Assembly (NCBI RefSeq): GCF_030227225.1
Contig: NZ_JASPHQ010000002.1
Span: forward strand, 1-64,000
DNA: 64,000 nucleotides
Direction of reading: 5' to 3'
Source: Corynebacterium rhinophilum
Lineage (GTDB): Bacteria > Actinomycetota > Actinomycetes > Mycobacteriales > Mycobacteriaceae
The position numbers and the translations under genes were made by a program. Each line of letters starts with the position of its first letter. Within the stretch, counting starts at the first letter, position 1. The notes beneath the pieces are model-generated. The model saw nothing but the letters and a program-made list of their open reading frames with translations, was not told the origin of the DNA and ran no database searches. Below are positions 50,197 through 64,000 of the stretch, piece after piece.

Positions 50197-52227
50197 CTAA
50201 CCCACGTGAATGGGATCGACCATGATGCGTAGTGGCAATTCATCCTTCCGGGCGCTGCGCGCCGCATTAGCCTTGCGCAATGCGCGCCCAAGCTGCGATC
50301 GCGGCCCCAGCGGGGCGCGAACCACCAAGCGTTGCGGTGGGCCAAAGCGGTCCGCATCGTATTCCCCGGGAAGGCTGTCCCCTGGCGGGAGCGGAACCGG
50401 GCCTAAGACCTCGGCGTGCTCTGGCAGATCGACCAGCTTCTCGAAGGAATCCAGTGCCGCGTCCGCCCCATCAATGGCGGCAAAGTGCACGGCTGGTGGA
50501 AAGCGCACCTCGCGCCGGGCACGCAATTCTTCTGCAGCGGCCGCGACCATGTCCCAGCTCATGAAGTGGCGCACGACGGGAAGTTCCGGATCCGCGGCGA
50601 TGATGACGCGCCCGCCCTTGAAATGCGGCCTGACCATGGTGGCCGCCTGCGCCCATTTGGCCAGGCAGTCCTCGGTGGCGCGCAAATCCTGCCGATTCAA
50701 TAAGGTGCCTGCATCCAATAAGAGGGCCGCGCCATAGGCGCCGCCTTTCACCCGCGGCTCAGCGCCCGGGGTAGCAATCACTAATGCAGGGGCATTCTCA
50801 ATTGAGCCCACAACCTTATTGCCGCCGGAGACCACAACGGATGTATTGGGAAAGGCCCGCCCCAATTCCTCCGCGGTGCGTTCGGAGCCTAAAACGATGG
50901 CGCGCAGCCGCGGCGAACCGCACTCGGTACAGCGGTGATTGGTGGCAATGCGCCCACACCAGCGGCAGGTAGGCATGACCGCCTCCTCGCTTGAGCGCTC
51001 GGAGCTCGGAGGCAACCCCAATGGCCCGTTGCAGTGGCGGCACCGCGCAGGAGAATGGCACTTTCCACAAGCCAAAGTAGGCGCATACCCCTTGCGCGGG
51101 ACCTGCACAAGCACCGGTTCACCGCGGTCGAGGGCCTGCTGCGCTGCCTGAAAGGCCGGCGCTTGCACAGAGGTCGTACCGCCCTCCAAATCCCGGGAAA
51201 TGGACAGCCCGTAGGCACCAATGGCCAAAATATCGGGCCGGCGTGCCTCTATGGTTGAGCTACTCGGCACGAGGTCGTGTGCCCACCCAGAGTCCACCAA
51301 TAATTGAGTTTCTGCCGTACGCGAATGGTTGGCCGCAATGAAGCTGCAATTTTCGAATGCAGAGCGGGTGGTAAGCACCTCCCGGGCGTGGACGTAGGGC
51401 TTGATATTGTCTACCAAGTTATCGTTGCCGTCATCAAAAATGACGGCTAGTTGCAGGTTGTCCACGGGAGTAAAAGCCGCCGAGCGCGTACCAATGACTA
51501 TTCGCGCCTGGCCCACCAAGGCCGAAAGGTAGCGGCGATAGCGCGCTTGCGGTCCCATACTATTGGTGAGCACCGTGATTTGTTTCGGCCCCACGACAGC
51601 GCGCAGGGCGTTTTCCAAGGAGTCGATTACCTTTTGGTCTGGGACGACAATAAGGACACCTCCCCCGCCCAAGGCGACCTTGGCAGCTAAGGCCGCGAGT
51701 GCATCTTCCCATTCATCGCCGGGAGCGATTTGCCATGCGGCGCGGGCTAATTTCCCGCCCAAGATGGAATCAACAAATGTTTCACCATGCTGATAGGCAG
51801 ACCACCCTGATAAATCGGGCTCGCTGGCTGCGCCGAGGTCTTCCCACGGGGTATCCAAATCCGCTTCTTCCGCCTTCGCATGCCGCGGTGGAATGGCAGA
51901 GCGAATGATATCGGAGCAGATTCCGCCATAGCGATCCGCAAGGGCTTCTACCAGCCGGGACAGCTGCGGTGGGTAGACCTGAAATGGCGAGATGACTCGC
52001 TCAATAAAACGCAGCTGCCCACCGAAGTCGGAATCATGCTTGCGCTCGACGATGATCGCATCCACCAAGCGCCCATTGAACCGAATGCGTACCTTCACCC
52101 CGGCTTGGGCACTATCGGATTCAGCCTCATCTACCAGGTAATCAAATCCCCGATCGAGGTGGGCAATCCCTAAAAGAGGCAACACCCGCGCGACCGGTTT
52201 CCGGGCGGCGGGTGTTTTCTTAGGCAT
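50197..52227 (-). CDS. priA: Primosomal protein N' (PriA), helicase motifs degenerate
   Basis: A 676-residue PriA homologue. The eight zinc-binding cysteines are in place (CGKCHSPARCRHC ... CRWCGRIATNHRCTEC). The Walker A that should follow the first third is absent (GGKLARAAWQ region) and the DEEH box is replaced by DDGND, as is typical of actinobacterial PriA, so it likely loads or recognises forks without unwinding. The start is the ATG at 52227; the upstream open frame runs into metK. Confidence 0.92.
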   Translation of the reverse strand: MPKKTPAARKPVARVLPLLGIAHLDRGFDYLVDEAESDSAQAGVKVRIRFNGRLVDAIIVERKHDSDFGGQLRFIERVISPFQVYPPQLSRLVEALADRYGGICSDIIRSAIPPRHAKAEEADLDTPWEDLGAASEPDLSGWSAYQHGETFVDSILGGKLARAAWQIAPGDEWEDALAALAAKVALGGGGVLIVVPDQKVIDSLENALRAVVGPKQITVLTNSMGPQARYRRYLSALVGQARIVIGTRSAAFTPVDNLQLAVIFDDGNDNLVDNIKPYVHAREVLTTRSAFENCSFIAANHSRTAETQLLVDSGWAHDLVPSSSTIEARRPDILAIGAYGLSISRDLEGGTTSVQAPAFQAAQQALDRGEPVLVQVPRKGYAPTLACGKCHSPARCRHCNGPLGLPPSSERSSEEAVMPTCRWCGRIATNHRCTECGSPRLRAIVLGSERTAEELGRAFPNTSVVVSGGNKVVGSIENAPALVIATPGAEPRVKGGAYGAALLLDAGTLLNRQDLRATEDCLAKWAQAATMVRPHFKGGRVIIAADPELPVVRHFMSWDMVAAAAEELRARREVRFPPAVHFAAIDGADAALDSFEKLVDLPEHAEVLGPVPLPPGDSLPGEYDADRFGPPQRLVVRAPLGPRSQLGRALRKANAARSARKDELPLRIMVDPIHVG

Positions 52228-52238
52228 AAGCCCACATT

Positions 52239-53471
52239 CTACAGACCTGCGGCAGCGCGCAATTCCTCCACGCGGTCCAACTGCTCCCAAGGCAGGTCAA
52301 CGTCGGTGCGACCGAAGTGACCGTAGGCGGCGGTCTGGCCGTAAATAGGACGCAGCAGATCCAATTCGCGGATGATGGCGGCTGGGCGAAGGTCGAAGAC
52401 CTTATTAACGGCAGCCTGGATGTGCTCATCGGTCAGGTTCTGCTTCGCGGTACCGAAGGTCTCGACGTATAGGCCGACCGGCTTGGCGCGACCGATGGCA
52501 TAGGCCACCTGCACCTCTGCGCGGTCAGCCAGGCCTGCGGCGACGATATTCTTAGCCACCCAACGCATGGCGTAGGCCGCAGAGCGGTCCACCTTGCTGG
52601 GGTCCTTGCCGGAGAAAGCACCGCCGCCGTGGCGGGCCATGCCACCGTAGGTATCCACGATGATCTTGCGCCCGGTAAGGCCTGCATCACCCATCGGGCC
52701 ACCCAAAATGAAGGAGCCGGAAGGGTTGACCAAGAGGTTGGTGTCCTCGGTGTAGTACTTATCAAGGCCTGCGTCCTTGATAACCCATTCCAACACCTCG
52801 CTGCGCAGGTGGGTTTCTAGCCACTGACTATCTACCTCAGGATCGTGCTGGGTAGAAATAACGACCGTATCCAGGTGAGACGGCTCATTGTTCTCGGTAT
52901 ATGCGAAGGTCACCTGGGTCTTGCCATCCGGGCGCAGGTGGTCCACAATACCCTCTTTGCGCACCTGGGTCAGGCGGCGGGACAGGCGGTGCGCCAAGGC
53001 GATGGGCAATGGCATGTACTCCGCGGTTTCATTCGAAGCATAACCAAACATCAGGCCCTGGTCGCCGGCGCCGGCGGTGTCATTTTCTTCGTCATAATCC
53101 GCGCCCTGATCGCGTGCCTCGGTGGAGGTATCCACGCCAGCACCGATTTCCTGCGACTGCTCGCCGATGGCGATATTAACGCCACAGGTATTGCCATCGA
53201 AGCCCACATCGGAAGAGGTAAAGCCGATGGACTTCAGGGTCTCGCGCACGAGAGCCGGGATTTCCACGTAGGCATTGGTGCGAACTTCGCCCACGACGTG
53301 TACTTGGCCGGTGGTGACCAGGGTTTCCACGGCGACGCGGGACTCCGGATCCTTATCTAAAAGCGCATCCAAGATGGCATCCGAGATGGCGTCACAAATC
53401 TTGTCTGGGTGCCCCTCAGTAACGGACTCGCTTGTAAAAAGACGAGCTTCCACTGCAGCGTTATCAGTCAC
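52239..53471 (-). CDS. metK: S-adenosylmethionine synthetase
   Basis: A 410-residue enzyme. [28 protein letters not shown] and [19 protein letters not shown] are the three signature stretches. Makes SAM from methionine and ATP. GTG start with AAAGGAAG ribosome site. No SAM riboswitch is seen upstream. Confidence 0.98.
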   Translation of the reverse strand: MTDNAAVEARLFTSESVTEGHPDKICDAISDAILDALLDKDPESRVAVETLVTTGQVHVVGEVRTNAYVEIPALVRETLKSIGFTSSDVGFDGNTCGVNIAIGEQSQEIGAGVDTSTEARDQGADYDEENDTAGAGDQGLMFGYASNETAEYMPLPIALAHRLSRRLTQVRKEGIVDHLRPDGKTQVTFAYTENNEPSHLDTVVISTQHDPEVDSQWLETHLRSEVLEWVIKDAGLDKYYTEDTNLLVNPSGSFILGGPMGDAGLTGRKIIVDTYGGMARHGGGAFSGKDPSKVDRSAAYAMRWVAKNIVAAGLADRAEVQVAYAIGRAKPVGLYVETFGTAKQNLTDEHIQAAVNKVFDLRPAAIIRELDLLRPIYGQTAAYGHFGRTDVDLPWEQLDRVEELRAAAGL

Positions 53472-53569
53472 AAAAACTTCCTTTGATTATTACGTATTCG
53501 ATACCGAGGCATTCTGCCCCCTACCAATCATATGGCCACCCTAGACCAAGCGGTCTATAAACGCAATAT

Positions 53570-54823
53570 TTAATTTCCCGGTTCAATCATTTCATTCACG
53601 ACGCCGAGAATCTGCGCCGCGACGACCTGCTTAGATCCATGCTCTACGCGCTGCGGTTCCACATTCCGCCGCAGGATCCACCCCTCGCTACTTTCCTGGC
53701 CAAAGGTCACGCCGCGGCCGACCTCATTGGCCATCAGTACGTCACAACCCTTGCGCGCAAACTTTTCTTGGGCATACTCCAGTGCCGAAGAATCAGCATC
53801 TCCCGTCTCCGCCGCAAAGCCAACGATGACGCAGTTTTCCGGCACCTCGCCCTCTTCGCGCGCGGCCACGAGAGACTTCAAAATATCTGGATTTTCCGCC
53901 ATCTCCAGCGCGGCAAGCGCATCATCCGCTTTGCCCTTTTTCATCTTGGACTCTGCCACATTGGCGGGCCGGTAGTCCGCGACCGCCGCGGCCATGATGA
54001 CGATATCGGCATCGCGGGATTCCTCGCGCATCGCGCTTTCTAGGTCTTGTGCGGACACGATGTCCCGGATTGTAGCCCCGCTCGGTAACGGCAACTCCGC
54101 GATATTGCCCGCCACAATCGTGACATCTGCGCCCTTGTGCGCGGCCACCTCTGCCAGCGCAAACCCCTGCCTGCCGGAGGAACGGTTTCCTAAATAGCGC
54201 ACCGGATCCAATTCCTCTTGGGTGCCACCGGCAGAAATGACCACCTTCAGCCCCGCCCAGCTGTGATCGATATGAAAACCCGCGAGCTCGGTGCGCGCGA
54301 TGGCGGCAATCTGTTCTGGATCCGGCAGCCTGCCTGCGCCCGTATCCTTACCCGTAAGGCGCCCGTGCGCTGGTTCCATGACGGTAATTCCGCGGCGGCG
54401 CAGGAGCTTTACGTTGTGTTGCGTCGCTGGGTTATTCCACATCTCGGTGTGCATGGCGGGCGCCACGATGATGGGACACGTTGCCACCAGCACGGTCGCG
54501 GTCAACAAGTCATCTGCGCGTCCCGCAGCCAAACGGGCAATGAGGTCAGCCGTGGCAGGGGCGATGACCACAGCATCGGCCTCCTGCCCTACAGCTACGT
54601 GTTGAACGTCCTCTACCGCCTCAAAAACACTGGTTGAGACAGGGTTTCCGGATAATGCCTCAAAAGTGGCGGCACCTACGAAGTTCAATGCGCTTACTGT
54701 AGGAACGACGCGGACATTATCGCCGTGTTCTTTGAAATTGCGCACCAAGTGGCAGGCCTTATACGCGGCGATGCCACCGGCAACGCCAAGCACGATATTG
54801 CGAGGAGATTTTGAAACAGTCAC
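53570..54823 (-). CDS. coaBC: Bifunctional phosphopantothenoylcysteine decarboxylase/synthetase
   Basis: A 417-residue Dfp protein. N-terminal flavin-dependent CoaC with VAGGIAAYK and PAMHTEMWNNPATQ; C-terminal CoaB from about residue 190 with SAGGTQEELDPVRYLGNRSSG. Makes 4'-phosphopantetheine for CoA. Starts at GTG 54823; the frame upstream lacks support. Located after rpoZ, as in many actinobacteria. Confidence 0.95.
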   Translation of the reverse strand: MTVSKSPRNIVLGVAGGIAAYKACHLVRNFKEHGDNVRVVPTVSALNFVGAATFEALSGNPVSTSVFEAVEDVQHVAVGQEADAVVIAPATADLIARLAAGRADDLLTATVLVATCPIIVAPAMHTEMWNNPATQHNVKLLRRRGITVMEPAHGRLTGKDTGAGRLPDPEQIAAIARTELAGFHIDHSWAGLKVVISAGGTQEELDPVRYLGNRSSGRQGFALAEVAAHKGADVTIVAGNIAELPLPSGATIRDIVSAQDLESAMREESRDADIVIMAAAVADYRPANVAESKMKKGKADDALAALEMAENPDILKSLVAAREEGEVPENCVIVGFAAETGDADSSALEYAQEKFARKGCDVLMANEVGRGVTFGQESSEGWILRRNVEPQRVEHGSKQVVAAQILGVVNEMIEPGN

Positions 54824-54855
54824 ATCGCACAATCGTACCGTGCAGGCATGACAAG

Positions 54856-54921
54856 AGCCCCGCCCGGCCACCACGTTAGTTCCACAGAAGTGAAACCAAG
54901 TGGGCTTGGCCGGACGGGGCT
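54856..54921 (-). terminator. Terminator-like hairpin between rpoZ and coaBC
   Basis: AGCCCCGCCCGGCCA (54856-54870) pairs with TGGCCGGACGGGGCT (54907-54921) over 15 positions with one mismatch and a 36-base loop. No strong T-run. It likely weakens read-through from rpoZ into coaBC. Confidence 0.55.
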
Positions 54922-54961
54922 GAAATGAGGCACAAGGTGCGCACGCGAAAGCGAGCGCTAC

Positions 54962-55270
54962 TTACTTGCCTTCCTCGTGGTCCAACAGACCTGCGTCGAT
55001 TTCGCGCAGCGCGATGGACAGTGGCTTCTCGCCGGGCTCTGGGTTAACCAGCGGGCCCACGAACTCAAAGACGCCTTCATCTTGCTCTTGGTAGTAGCTA
55101 TTGATCTGGCGCGCACGCTTGGCAGCGAAAATTACCAAGGCGTACTTGGAAGAAACCTTGTCCAACAGCTCATCGATTGGCGGGTCCGTAATGCCAATCG
55201 GGTCATCAAATACCGGTTCCGACTTTGCGGATTCAGTGTTAGAAGGGGTGGTCACGTTAGTCACATGCAC
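54962..55270 (-). CDS. rpoZ: DNA-directed RNA polymerase omega subunit
   Basis: A 102-residue RpoZ with a 20-residue polar N-terminal extension, then the family core ([31 protein letters not shown]) and the C-terminal [14 protein letters not shown]. Starts with GTG at 55270 or GTG at 55264. Follows gmk in the conserved mihF-gmk-rpoZ-coaBC-metK order. Confidence 0.95.
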   Translation of the reverse strand: MHVTNVTTPSNTESAKSEPVFDDPIGITDPPIDELLDKVSSKYALVIFAAKRARQINSYYQEQDEGVFEFVGPLVNPEPGEKPLSIALREIDAGLLDHEEGK

Positions 55271-55304
55271 CTTTACATTGGTTGAAGATGGTCAAAAGAA
55301 GAAT

Positions 55305-55874
55305 CTATCCTCGCAGGATATCACTAATGGCGGCCACTGCCTCATCTAGGTTTTCATTGACCACAACGTGATCAAACTCATCCTGTGCAGCTAGTTCCTC
55401 ATATGCAGTGTGCAACCTACGATCGATGACGTCTTGTGGTTCGGTACCGCGACCGGTCAGGCGCTCTACCAACACCTCCCAGGAAGGAGGGGCCAAGAAG
55501 ACCAAGTCCGCCTCCGGAAGGGCCTTCCGGACGCTACGCGCACCGGCCAGGTCAACCTCGACGAGAACCGGGCGCCCTGCTTCCAAAGCCTCTTCTACGG
55601 GACGGGCAGGTGTTCCAGAACGCTGCAATCCGCCGTGAATATCTGCCCATTCGAGCATCTCACCGGCATCAATGCGTTCTTGAAAAGCCTCAGGGGTGAC
55701 GAAGAAATAATCCACGCCGTCTTTTTCCCCGGGGCGGGGCTGGCGCGTAGTCATAGACACGCTGAAATACAGCCCCTCGACGTCATGCCGTAGACGCGAC
55801 ACTACGGTGGATTTACCCACTGCGGAGGGACCCGCCAACACGACGAGGCGACCGCGAGCAGTTGCGTCAGCCAT
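55305..55874 (-). CDS. gmk: Guanylate kinase
   Basis: A 189-residue GMP kinase. P-loop GPSAVGKS is at 15-22; [20 protein letters not shown] is the GMP-binding part and [16 protein letters not shown] follows. Begins 8 bases after mihF. Confidence 0.97.
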   Translation of the reverse strand: MADATARGRLVVLAGPSAVGKSTVVSRLRHDVEGLYFSVSMTTRQPRPGEKDGVDYFFVTPEAFQERIDAGEMLEWADIHGGLQRSGTPARPVEEALEAGRPVLVEVDLAGARSVRKALPEADLVFLAPPSWEVLVERLTGRGTEPQDVIDRRLHTAYEELAAQDEFDHVVVNENLDEAVAAISDILRG

Positions 55875-55882
55875 GGACGTGA

Positions 55883-56206
55883 TTATTCGTCGTCGTAACC
55901 GAAGCGCTCAAGAAGAGCACGACGCTGGCGCTCACCCAGACCGCGCAGGCGGCGGGTCTGTGCAATCTCCAGATCTTCCATGATTTCCTTGGCCTTGACC
56001 TTGCCAACCTTAGGCAGAGCCTCGAGGATTGCAGAAACCTTGGTCTTGCCGATGATCTCATCGGTCTCAGCCTTTTCCAGCACGTCCTTCAGGTCGGTCT
56101 CGCCGCGCTTAAGCGCAGCCTTGAGCTCAGCGCGAGCCTTGCGGGCCTCAGCGGCCTTTGCGAGAGCTTCCTTACGCTGCTCATCAGTCAACTTTGGAAG
56201 GGCCAC
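55883..56206 (-). CDS. mihF: Actinobacterial integration host factor MihF
   Basis: A 107-residue DNA-binding protein of the mIHF type. Highly charged N-terminal helices ([20 protein letters not shown]) and a helix-two-turn-helix with [16 protein letters not shown] are typical. Starts with GTG 56206 behind GGAGGAAA; an upstream in-frame ATG includes the ribosome site and is rejected. A nucleoid protein needed for growth in relatives. Confidence 0.96.
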   Translation of the reverse strand: MALPKLTDEQRKEALAKAAEARKARAELKAALKRGETDLKDVLEKAETDEIIGKTKVSAILEALPKVGKVKAKEIMEDLEIAQTRRLRGLGERQRRALLERFGYDDE

Positions 56207-56465
56207 GAGTTTCCTCCGATTCATTAGATTGGTTCTATTACTTCTGGCACTGGGTACCAGATTCCGGTTGCCAAACGCGATGGAAATACCGCGGAAAGTT
56301 ACCCTGAACCTTCGAGCACACCGACTTCTGATTATCCTAGCACCGCTAGTGACACGATGACGATAGGCGACCCAGATGGGCCACTCGTTTTAGCACGTCA
56401 ACGCACATGCTTAGACCAAAATACCAGGTAAACGGCGCGGCCGTTAATCGACCCCGCCGCGTGTT

Positions 56466-57288
56466 CTAATCCCGGAATTGGTCTGCGGTATCGATCACGG
56501 CTTTGCGCAGGTCATCGACCTGAGGACCGCGTTGTAGGACGGCGCGCGAGACATTCGCAAAGCCCAGCTGCGGGCACTCAGACACAATGGCGTGCACCTG
56601 CGCGGGACCCGCCCCCTGGGCACCAACGCCGGGAAGCAGCACCGGGCCATTAAGCGAGTCCAATCGGGGCGGATTATCCACGGTCGCACCCACCACAACG
56701 CCCACGCTTCCAGCAACACCGGCCTCTTGCTCCGAGGCATTGAAGGCGGCGCACTCGTCGACGACCGCCTGGGCAATCGAGTCCGCAGTGCCTGCAGGCA
56801 CTGCCTGAATGGCTCGCGCCTCCGGATTAGAGGTAGCCGCGAGGACGAATACACCGCGGTTGTTTTCTTGCGCCGTGGCAATAGCCGCGCCCAGCGCCCC
56901 AACGCCAAGGTAAGGCGAAAGTGTCACCGAGTCAGCGCGCAGGGGCGAGGTCTCCCCTAGCCAAGCATCGCCATAGCCTTCCATGGTGGAGCCGATATCG
57001 CCGCGCTTGGCATCCGCCACCGTCAGACATCCTGCCTCGCGCAAACCGGCCAGCGTTTCTTCCAAGACCGCAAAGCCTGCGGCGCCGAAGCGCTCGAAGA
57101 AAGCCACCTGTGGTTTTACCAAGGCTGCGGAATCCGCGAATGCCTCGACGCAGCGCATGCTGAAGGTGCGAAGGCCTTCTGGTGAATTATCCAGCCCCCA
57201 TTGCTCTAAGAGGTACGGGTGCGGGTCGATGCCTACACACAGGCGCCCGCGTTCGCGGCCGGCGTCTACCAGGCGCTGGCCAAAGGAT

Positions 57289-57305
<17 letters not shown>
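56466..57305 (-). CDS. pyrF: Orotidine 5'-phosphate decarboxylase (type 2)
   Basis: A 279-residue decarboxylase of the longer actinobacterial type. [16 protein letters not shown] at the start and the catalytic [14 protein letters not shown] are intact. Last step to UMP. Its ATG lies inside the 3' end of carB, overlapping by 17 bases, with GGAG in front. Confidence 0.95.
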
Positions 57306-60630
<3,325 letters not shown>

Positions 60631-60656
60631 AATATTTTCTTCCTTTTCCTGGGTGA

Positions 60657-61817
60657 CTACTTATTCGGGGTGTGGTTGGCCATGAGCTCTAAGAATTGAT
60701 CAAAGAGCGGGTTGGCATCGTGCGGGCCGGCGGCGGATTCCGGGTGGTACTGCACCGAGAAGGCCATGCCATTGCGCAGGGCGACGCCCTCGACCGTGTC
60801 ATCGTTCAAGCAGATGTGCGTGATGTGGGCCGGGCCGAAGTCCGAGGCGAATTCGGCATCTTCATCGGCCAGGTCGTAGTTATCTGGGGCTTGCAGCGCG
60901 AAGCCGTGGTTTTGGGAGGTGATATCGATTTTGCCGGTGAGCATGTTGCGTACTGGGACGTTGATGCCGCGGTGGCCGAACTTCATCTTGTAGGTGGATA
61001 GGCCAAGCGCGCGCCCGAGCAGCTGGTTGCCAAAGCAGATGCCGAAGAACGGGATTTTCGCCTCAAGTACCTTCTTAATGGTGGCAACTGTGTCGTCGGC
61101 GGTGGCCGGGTCACCCGGGCCGTTGGAGACGAAGACGCCATCCGGGTTATAGGACTGAACTTCTGCAAAGGTGGTGGTAGACGGCACCACGATGGTCTCG
61201 ATACCGCGCTGGGAAAGGTAGCGCGGCGTTGCGGATTTCACGCCCATGTCAAAGGCGACGATGGTGTATTTCTTCTCTCCCTTGGCCTCTACAACGTAGG
61301 GCTTGTCGGTAGATACCTCGGCGGCAAGGTCCGCGCCCTCCATGGAGGATTGGCCCTTTACCTCCTCGAGTAGTTCCTCGACGGGCCGGGTGGCAGCCTC
61401 GCCCGAGAACAGGCCCGCGGAGATGGAACCGTAGTTGCGCAGGTGGCGCACCAGGGTGCGGGTATCGATGCCGCGGATGCCGATGACCCCTTGCGCCTGC
61501 ATTTCTTCGCTCAAGCTGCGCTCGGCGCGCCAGCTGGATACGCGGCGGGACAGATCGCGGATAACCAGGCCTGCGACCCAAATATTATTGCCGTGGGACT
61601 CGTTATCCTCATCGTTCCAGCCGGTATTGCCAATATGCGGGGCGGCGGAGACGACGATCTGGCGGTGGTAGGACGGGTCCGTCATCGTTTCTTGATACCC
61701 GGTCATCGCGGTGGTAAATACGGCCTCGCCGAGGGTGGTGCCGGTAGCGCCGAAGCCGTAGCCACGGAAGGTACGCCCATCCGCAAGGACGAGGATTGCT
61801 GGGGTTTTATCAGTCAC
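60657..61817 (-). CDS. carA: Carbamoyl phosphate synthase small subunit
   Basis: A 386-residue glutaminase subunit. N-terminal CarA-specific domain ([20 protein letters not shown]) and class I glutamine amidotransferase with catalytic Cys in [15 protein letters not shown] and the His-Glu pair in [16 protein letters not shown] start. 26 bases before carB. Confidence 0.98.
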   Translation of the reverse strand: MTDKTPAILVLADGRTFRGYGFGATGTTLGEAVFTTAMTGYQETMTDPSYHRQIVVSAAPHIGNTGWNDEDNESHGNNIWVAGLVIRDLSRRVSSWRAERSLSEEMQAQGVIGIRGIDTRTLVRHLRNYGSISAGLFSGEAATRPVEELLEEVKGQSSMEGADLAAEVSTDKPYVVEAKGEKKYTIVAFDMGVKSATPRYLSQRGIETIVVPSTTTFAEVQSYNPDGVFVSNGPGDPATADDTVATIKKVLEAKIPFFGICFGNQLLGRALGLSTYKMKFGHRGINVPVRNMLTGKIDITSQNHGFALQAPDNYDLADEDAEFASDFGPAHITHICLNDDTVEGVALRNGMAFSVQYHPESAAGPHDANPLFDQFLELMANHTPNK

Positions 61818-61859
61818 GTCGTGGCCTTTCTGTGCCTTGATTGGGTGCTGTGTGCAAGG

Positions 61860-63197
61860 TTAGTCATGGGTAGCGGCGTTCAGATCGAACGTTACCGAGC
61901 CGCGCAAGATGGTGTGGGTAACCCGCGCACCAAATTCCTCGCCCGCATAGGGGTTGTTCTGGGACTTGGATGCAAGCTGCGCGGAATCGGATACCCAGTG
62001 ATGTTGTGGGTCAACGATGGTTAAGTTGGCAGGCTCCCCCACTTCCAAGGGGCGACCGTGGCCTGGCAGGCGCGTGATCTCAGCGGGGCGCTCGGACATG
62101 ACGCGGGCGATAAAGCGCCAGTCCGCCAGGCCGGTTTCCACAAAGAGCTTGGCGATGACCGCCAGCGAGGATTCCAACCCCAGCATGCCGGGGCGCGCGT
62201 TTTCGAATTCCACGCACTTGTCTTCGGAGCCATGCGGCGCGTGGTCGGTGGCGACGCAGTCAATGGTGCCATCGAGCAGCGCCTGGCGCAGCGCCTCCGT
62301 ATCGCGCTGTTCGCGCAGCGGCGGGTTCACGCGGAAGAGGCCGTCATAGGTGCGCAGTTTGTCATCGGTCATCAGCAGGTGGTGCGGGGTGACCTCTGCG
62401 GTGAGCGGAATATCGTGTTCCTTTGCCCACTGCAACAGTTCCACTGTGCCCTGTGTGGAGGCGTGGCAGATGTGCACGCGGTTGCCGTAATCGCGCGCCA
62501 GCAGGGCATCGCGGGCGACGATGGATTCCTCTGCCACGCGCGGCCAACCGCGCAGGCCCAACCGGGCGGCGTTTTCGCCCTCGTGGGCAGAAGACCCGCC
62601 GGTCATGCGGTCATCTTCGGCGTGCTGGGCCAGCAGCACGTCCATGCCCTTGGCGTATTCCAGCGCGCGGCGCATCAGCTGCGGGTTTTGCACGCATTTG
62701 CCGTCATCAGAGAACATGCGCACCTTGGCATCGCTGCGCGCCATCATGCCGAACTCGGTCAAGGACTTGCCTTCTAGGCCCTTGGTGATGGAGCCGACCG
62801 GGTGGACATCGCAAAGCCCCAGTGCCTGGGACTTTGCCCACACGGATTCGGCGATGATCGGCTGGTCCGTGACCGGCGTGGTATTGGCCATGGTAAAGAC
62901 CGCGGTAAACCCGCCCTTGGCCGCGGCTTTGGAACCGGACTCGATGGTCTCGGTGTCCTCGCGGCCTGGCTCGCGCAGGTGCACGTGCATATCAACCAGG
63001 CCAGGCAGCAGCACGTTGCCGTCGCCCTCGATGGTCTCGGCGCCCTCTGCCTTCACCTCGGGCCCGATGGAGTCAATAACCCCACCGCGAACGAGGACGT
63101 TGGTGGGCTCGCCTTCCCCGTAGAGGCGAATATTTTTAATCAGTAGAGGGTTCTCGGCCGGTGCGGACAGCCGGCCGGTAGCTGGGTACGTAGTCAT
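61860..63197 (-). CDS. pyrC: Dihydroorotase (class I)
   Basis: A 445-residue amidohydrolase. The metal motif [10 protein letters not shown] is near residue 70, later ligands are in HICHAST and the catalytic Asp in ATDHAPHG. Closes carbamoyl aspartate to dihydroorotate. Follows pyrB by 37 bases. Confidence 0.97.
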   Translation of the reverse strand: MTTYPATGRLSAPAENPLLIKNIRLYGEGEPTNVLVRGGVIDSIGPEVKAEGAETIEGDGNVLLPGLVDMHVHLREPGREDTETIESGSKAAAKGGFTAVFTMANTTPVTDQPIIAESVWAKSQALGLCDVHPVGSITKGLEGKSLTEFGMMARSDAKVRMFSDDGKCVQNPQLMRRALEYAKGMDVLLAQHAEDDRMTGGSSAHEGENAARLGLRGWPRVAEESIVARDALLARDYGNRVHICHASTQGTVELLQWAKEHDIPLTAEVTPHHLLMTDDKLRTYDGLFRVNPPLREQRDTEALRQALLDGTIDCVATDHAPHGSEDKCVEFENARPGMLGLESSLAVIAKLFVETGLADWRFIARVMSERPAEITRLPGHGRPLEVGEPANLTIVDPQHHWVSDSAQLASKSQNNPYAGEEFGARVTHTILRGSVTFDLNAATHD

Positions 63198-63234
63198 TTT
63201 CTCTCCCTTTTACGTGGCTTATGCTCTGCCCGAT

Positions 63235-64000
63235 TTAAATCCCGGCGTTATCGCCATTGGTCAGCAGCGTAAAAAGCACTGCCATGCGCATGTGGACACC
63301 GTTGTTGACCTGCTGCAATACCGTAGTTTTATCCATATCGGCCACGGCGTAGTTGATCTCCATGCCGCGCAGCATGGGACCTGGGTGCATGACGATGGCA
63401 TCCTTGTGCAGCGCCGCAGCGCGCTGTTGCGATAGCCCGAATAGCTGCGCGTACTCGCGGTGGGACGGGAAGAAGCCGCCGTCCATGCGCTCTTGCTGCA
63501 CGCGCAGCATCATCACGACATCGGCATCCGCAAGCTCTGCATCAAAGTCATAGGACACGCGCACCGGCCACTTATCCACACCCCACGGCATCAAGGTCGC
63601 AGGCCCCACGAGGGTGACCTCCGCGCCCAAGGTGTGCAGGAGATCCACGTTTGAGCGCACCACGCGCGAGTGCAGGCAATCGCCCACAATCTTTACCTTC
63701 AGGCCCTCAAAGCCATTATCGCCGCGCAGGCCCAGGCGCTGGCGCATCGTGACGGCATCGAGCAAGGCCTGCGTCGGGTGCTGGTGCGCACCGTCGCCGG
63801 CGTTGATGACGGCAGGGCCGTTGCCATCCGGGTCCACCCACTGGGCCAGCTGTTGCGGCGCACCGGAGGACGGGTGGCGCATGATGATGGCATCGGCACC
63901 GATGGCCGCCAGCGTCAGGCCCGTATCTTTGAGGGACTCGCCCTTTTTCACAGAGGAGGTCGACGCCGAGAGGTTGATAACATCAGCGGACATCCACTTG
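63235..64000 (-). CDS. pyrB: Aspartate carbamoyltransferase catalytic subunit, 5' end outside window
   Basis: About 255 residues of the C-terminal part are visible. The carbamoyl-phosphate-binding core [10 protein letters not shown] and the aspartate domain with [16 protein letters not shown] are present. The reading frame continues beyond base 64000, so the ATG at 63993 is not the real start: roughly 60 N-terminal residues, including the STRTR loop, lie outside. First enzyme-coding gene of the pyrBC-carAB-pyrF series seen here. Confidence 0.95.
   Translation of the reverse strand, partial: KWMSADVINLSASTSSVKKGESLKDTGLTLAAIGADAIIMRHPSSGAPQQLAQWVDPDGNGPAVINAGDGAHQHPTQALLDAVTMRQRLGLRGDNGFEGLKVKIVGDCLHSRVVRSNVDLLHTLGAEVTLVGPATLMPWGVDKWPVRVSYDFDAELADADVVMMLRVQQERMDGGFFPSHREYAQLFGLSQQRAAALHKDAIVMHPGPMLRGMEINYAVADMDKTTVLQQVNNGVHMRMAVLFTLLTNGDNAGI

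Overview
The window is chromosomal DNA of a Corynebacterium. The evidence is the gene content and order: a sufR-sufB-sufD-sufC-sufS-sufU-sufT operon next to an mptB-type mannosyltransferase; ctaA/ctaB flanking a quinone oxidoreductase; tkt-tal-zwf-opcA-pgl; gap-pgk-tpiA; whiA-yvcK-rapZ-uvrC; and a pyrimidine cluster ending in the actinobacterial integration host factor. This is the order I recall for C. glutamicum. Base composition (high GC in the core) and frequent GTG starts fit. A species cannot be named from the window; a skin or mucosal Corynebacterium is plausible.

Layout. (1) 1-1757 is accessory: an AT-rich stretch with a secreted small protein whose C-terminal 53 residues are a hydrophobic Ala/Gly-rich segment bounded by two cysteines, followed by a small membrane protein written in two overlapping frames. 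It lies between insertion-sequence-like ends and is followed by the broken 3' end of an IS110-type transposase. This is the most unusual part of the window and looks like a bacteriocin/immunity type locus. (2) 1758-5441 (minus) is an ECF-type transporter (S, T and a fused, partly degenerate double ATPase) plus a nucleoside hydrolase. (3) 5460-10905 holds an NAD(P)-binding protein, an ACT-domain/UPF0210 pair, a DUF2254 membrane protein and an ABC-F ATPase. (4) 10999-17271 (minus) is the complete SUF iron-sulfur cluster operon with its regulator. (5) 17487-24123 holds cell-envelope mannosyltransferase MptB, an ABC exporter, heme A synthesis (ctaA, ctaB) and a quinone oxidoreductase. (6) 24452-31068 (plus) is the pentose phosphate operon. 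(7) 31179-34796 (minus) is gap-pgk-tpiA-secG; the phosphoenolpyruvate carboxylase gene known to follow tpi in C. glutamicum is not present. (8) 35343-36989 is a lactate permease. (9) 37117-64000 (minus) is a long co-directional housekeeping block: whiA, yvcK, rapZ, uvrC, a PH-domain membrane protein, the riboflavin genes, rpe, rsmB, fmt, def, priA, metK, coaBC, rpoZ, gmk, mihF, pyrF, carB, carA, pyrC and the 3' part of pyrB, which runs off the window.

Functionally the core joins central carbon flow (pentose phosphate, lower glycolysis, lactate uptake), cofactor supply (Fe-S clusters, heme A, riboflavin, CoA, SAM), de novo pyrimidine synthesis and translation initiation/maturation. Many adjacent genes overlap by ATGA, GTGA or TAATG, implying translational coupling. 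No tRNA, rRNA or CRISPR array was recognised.
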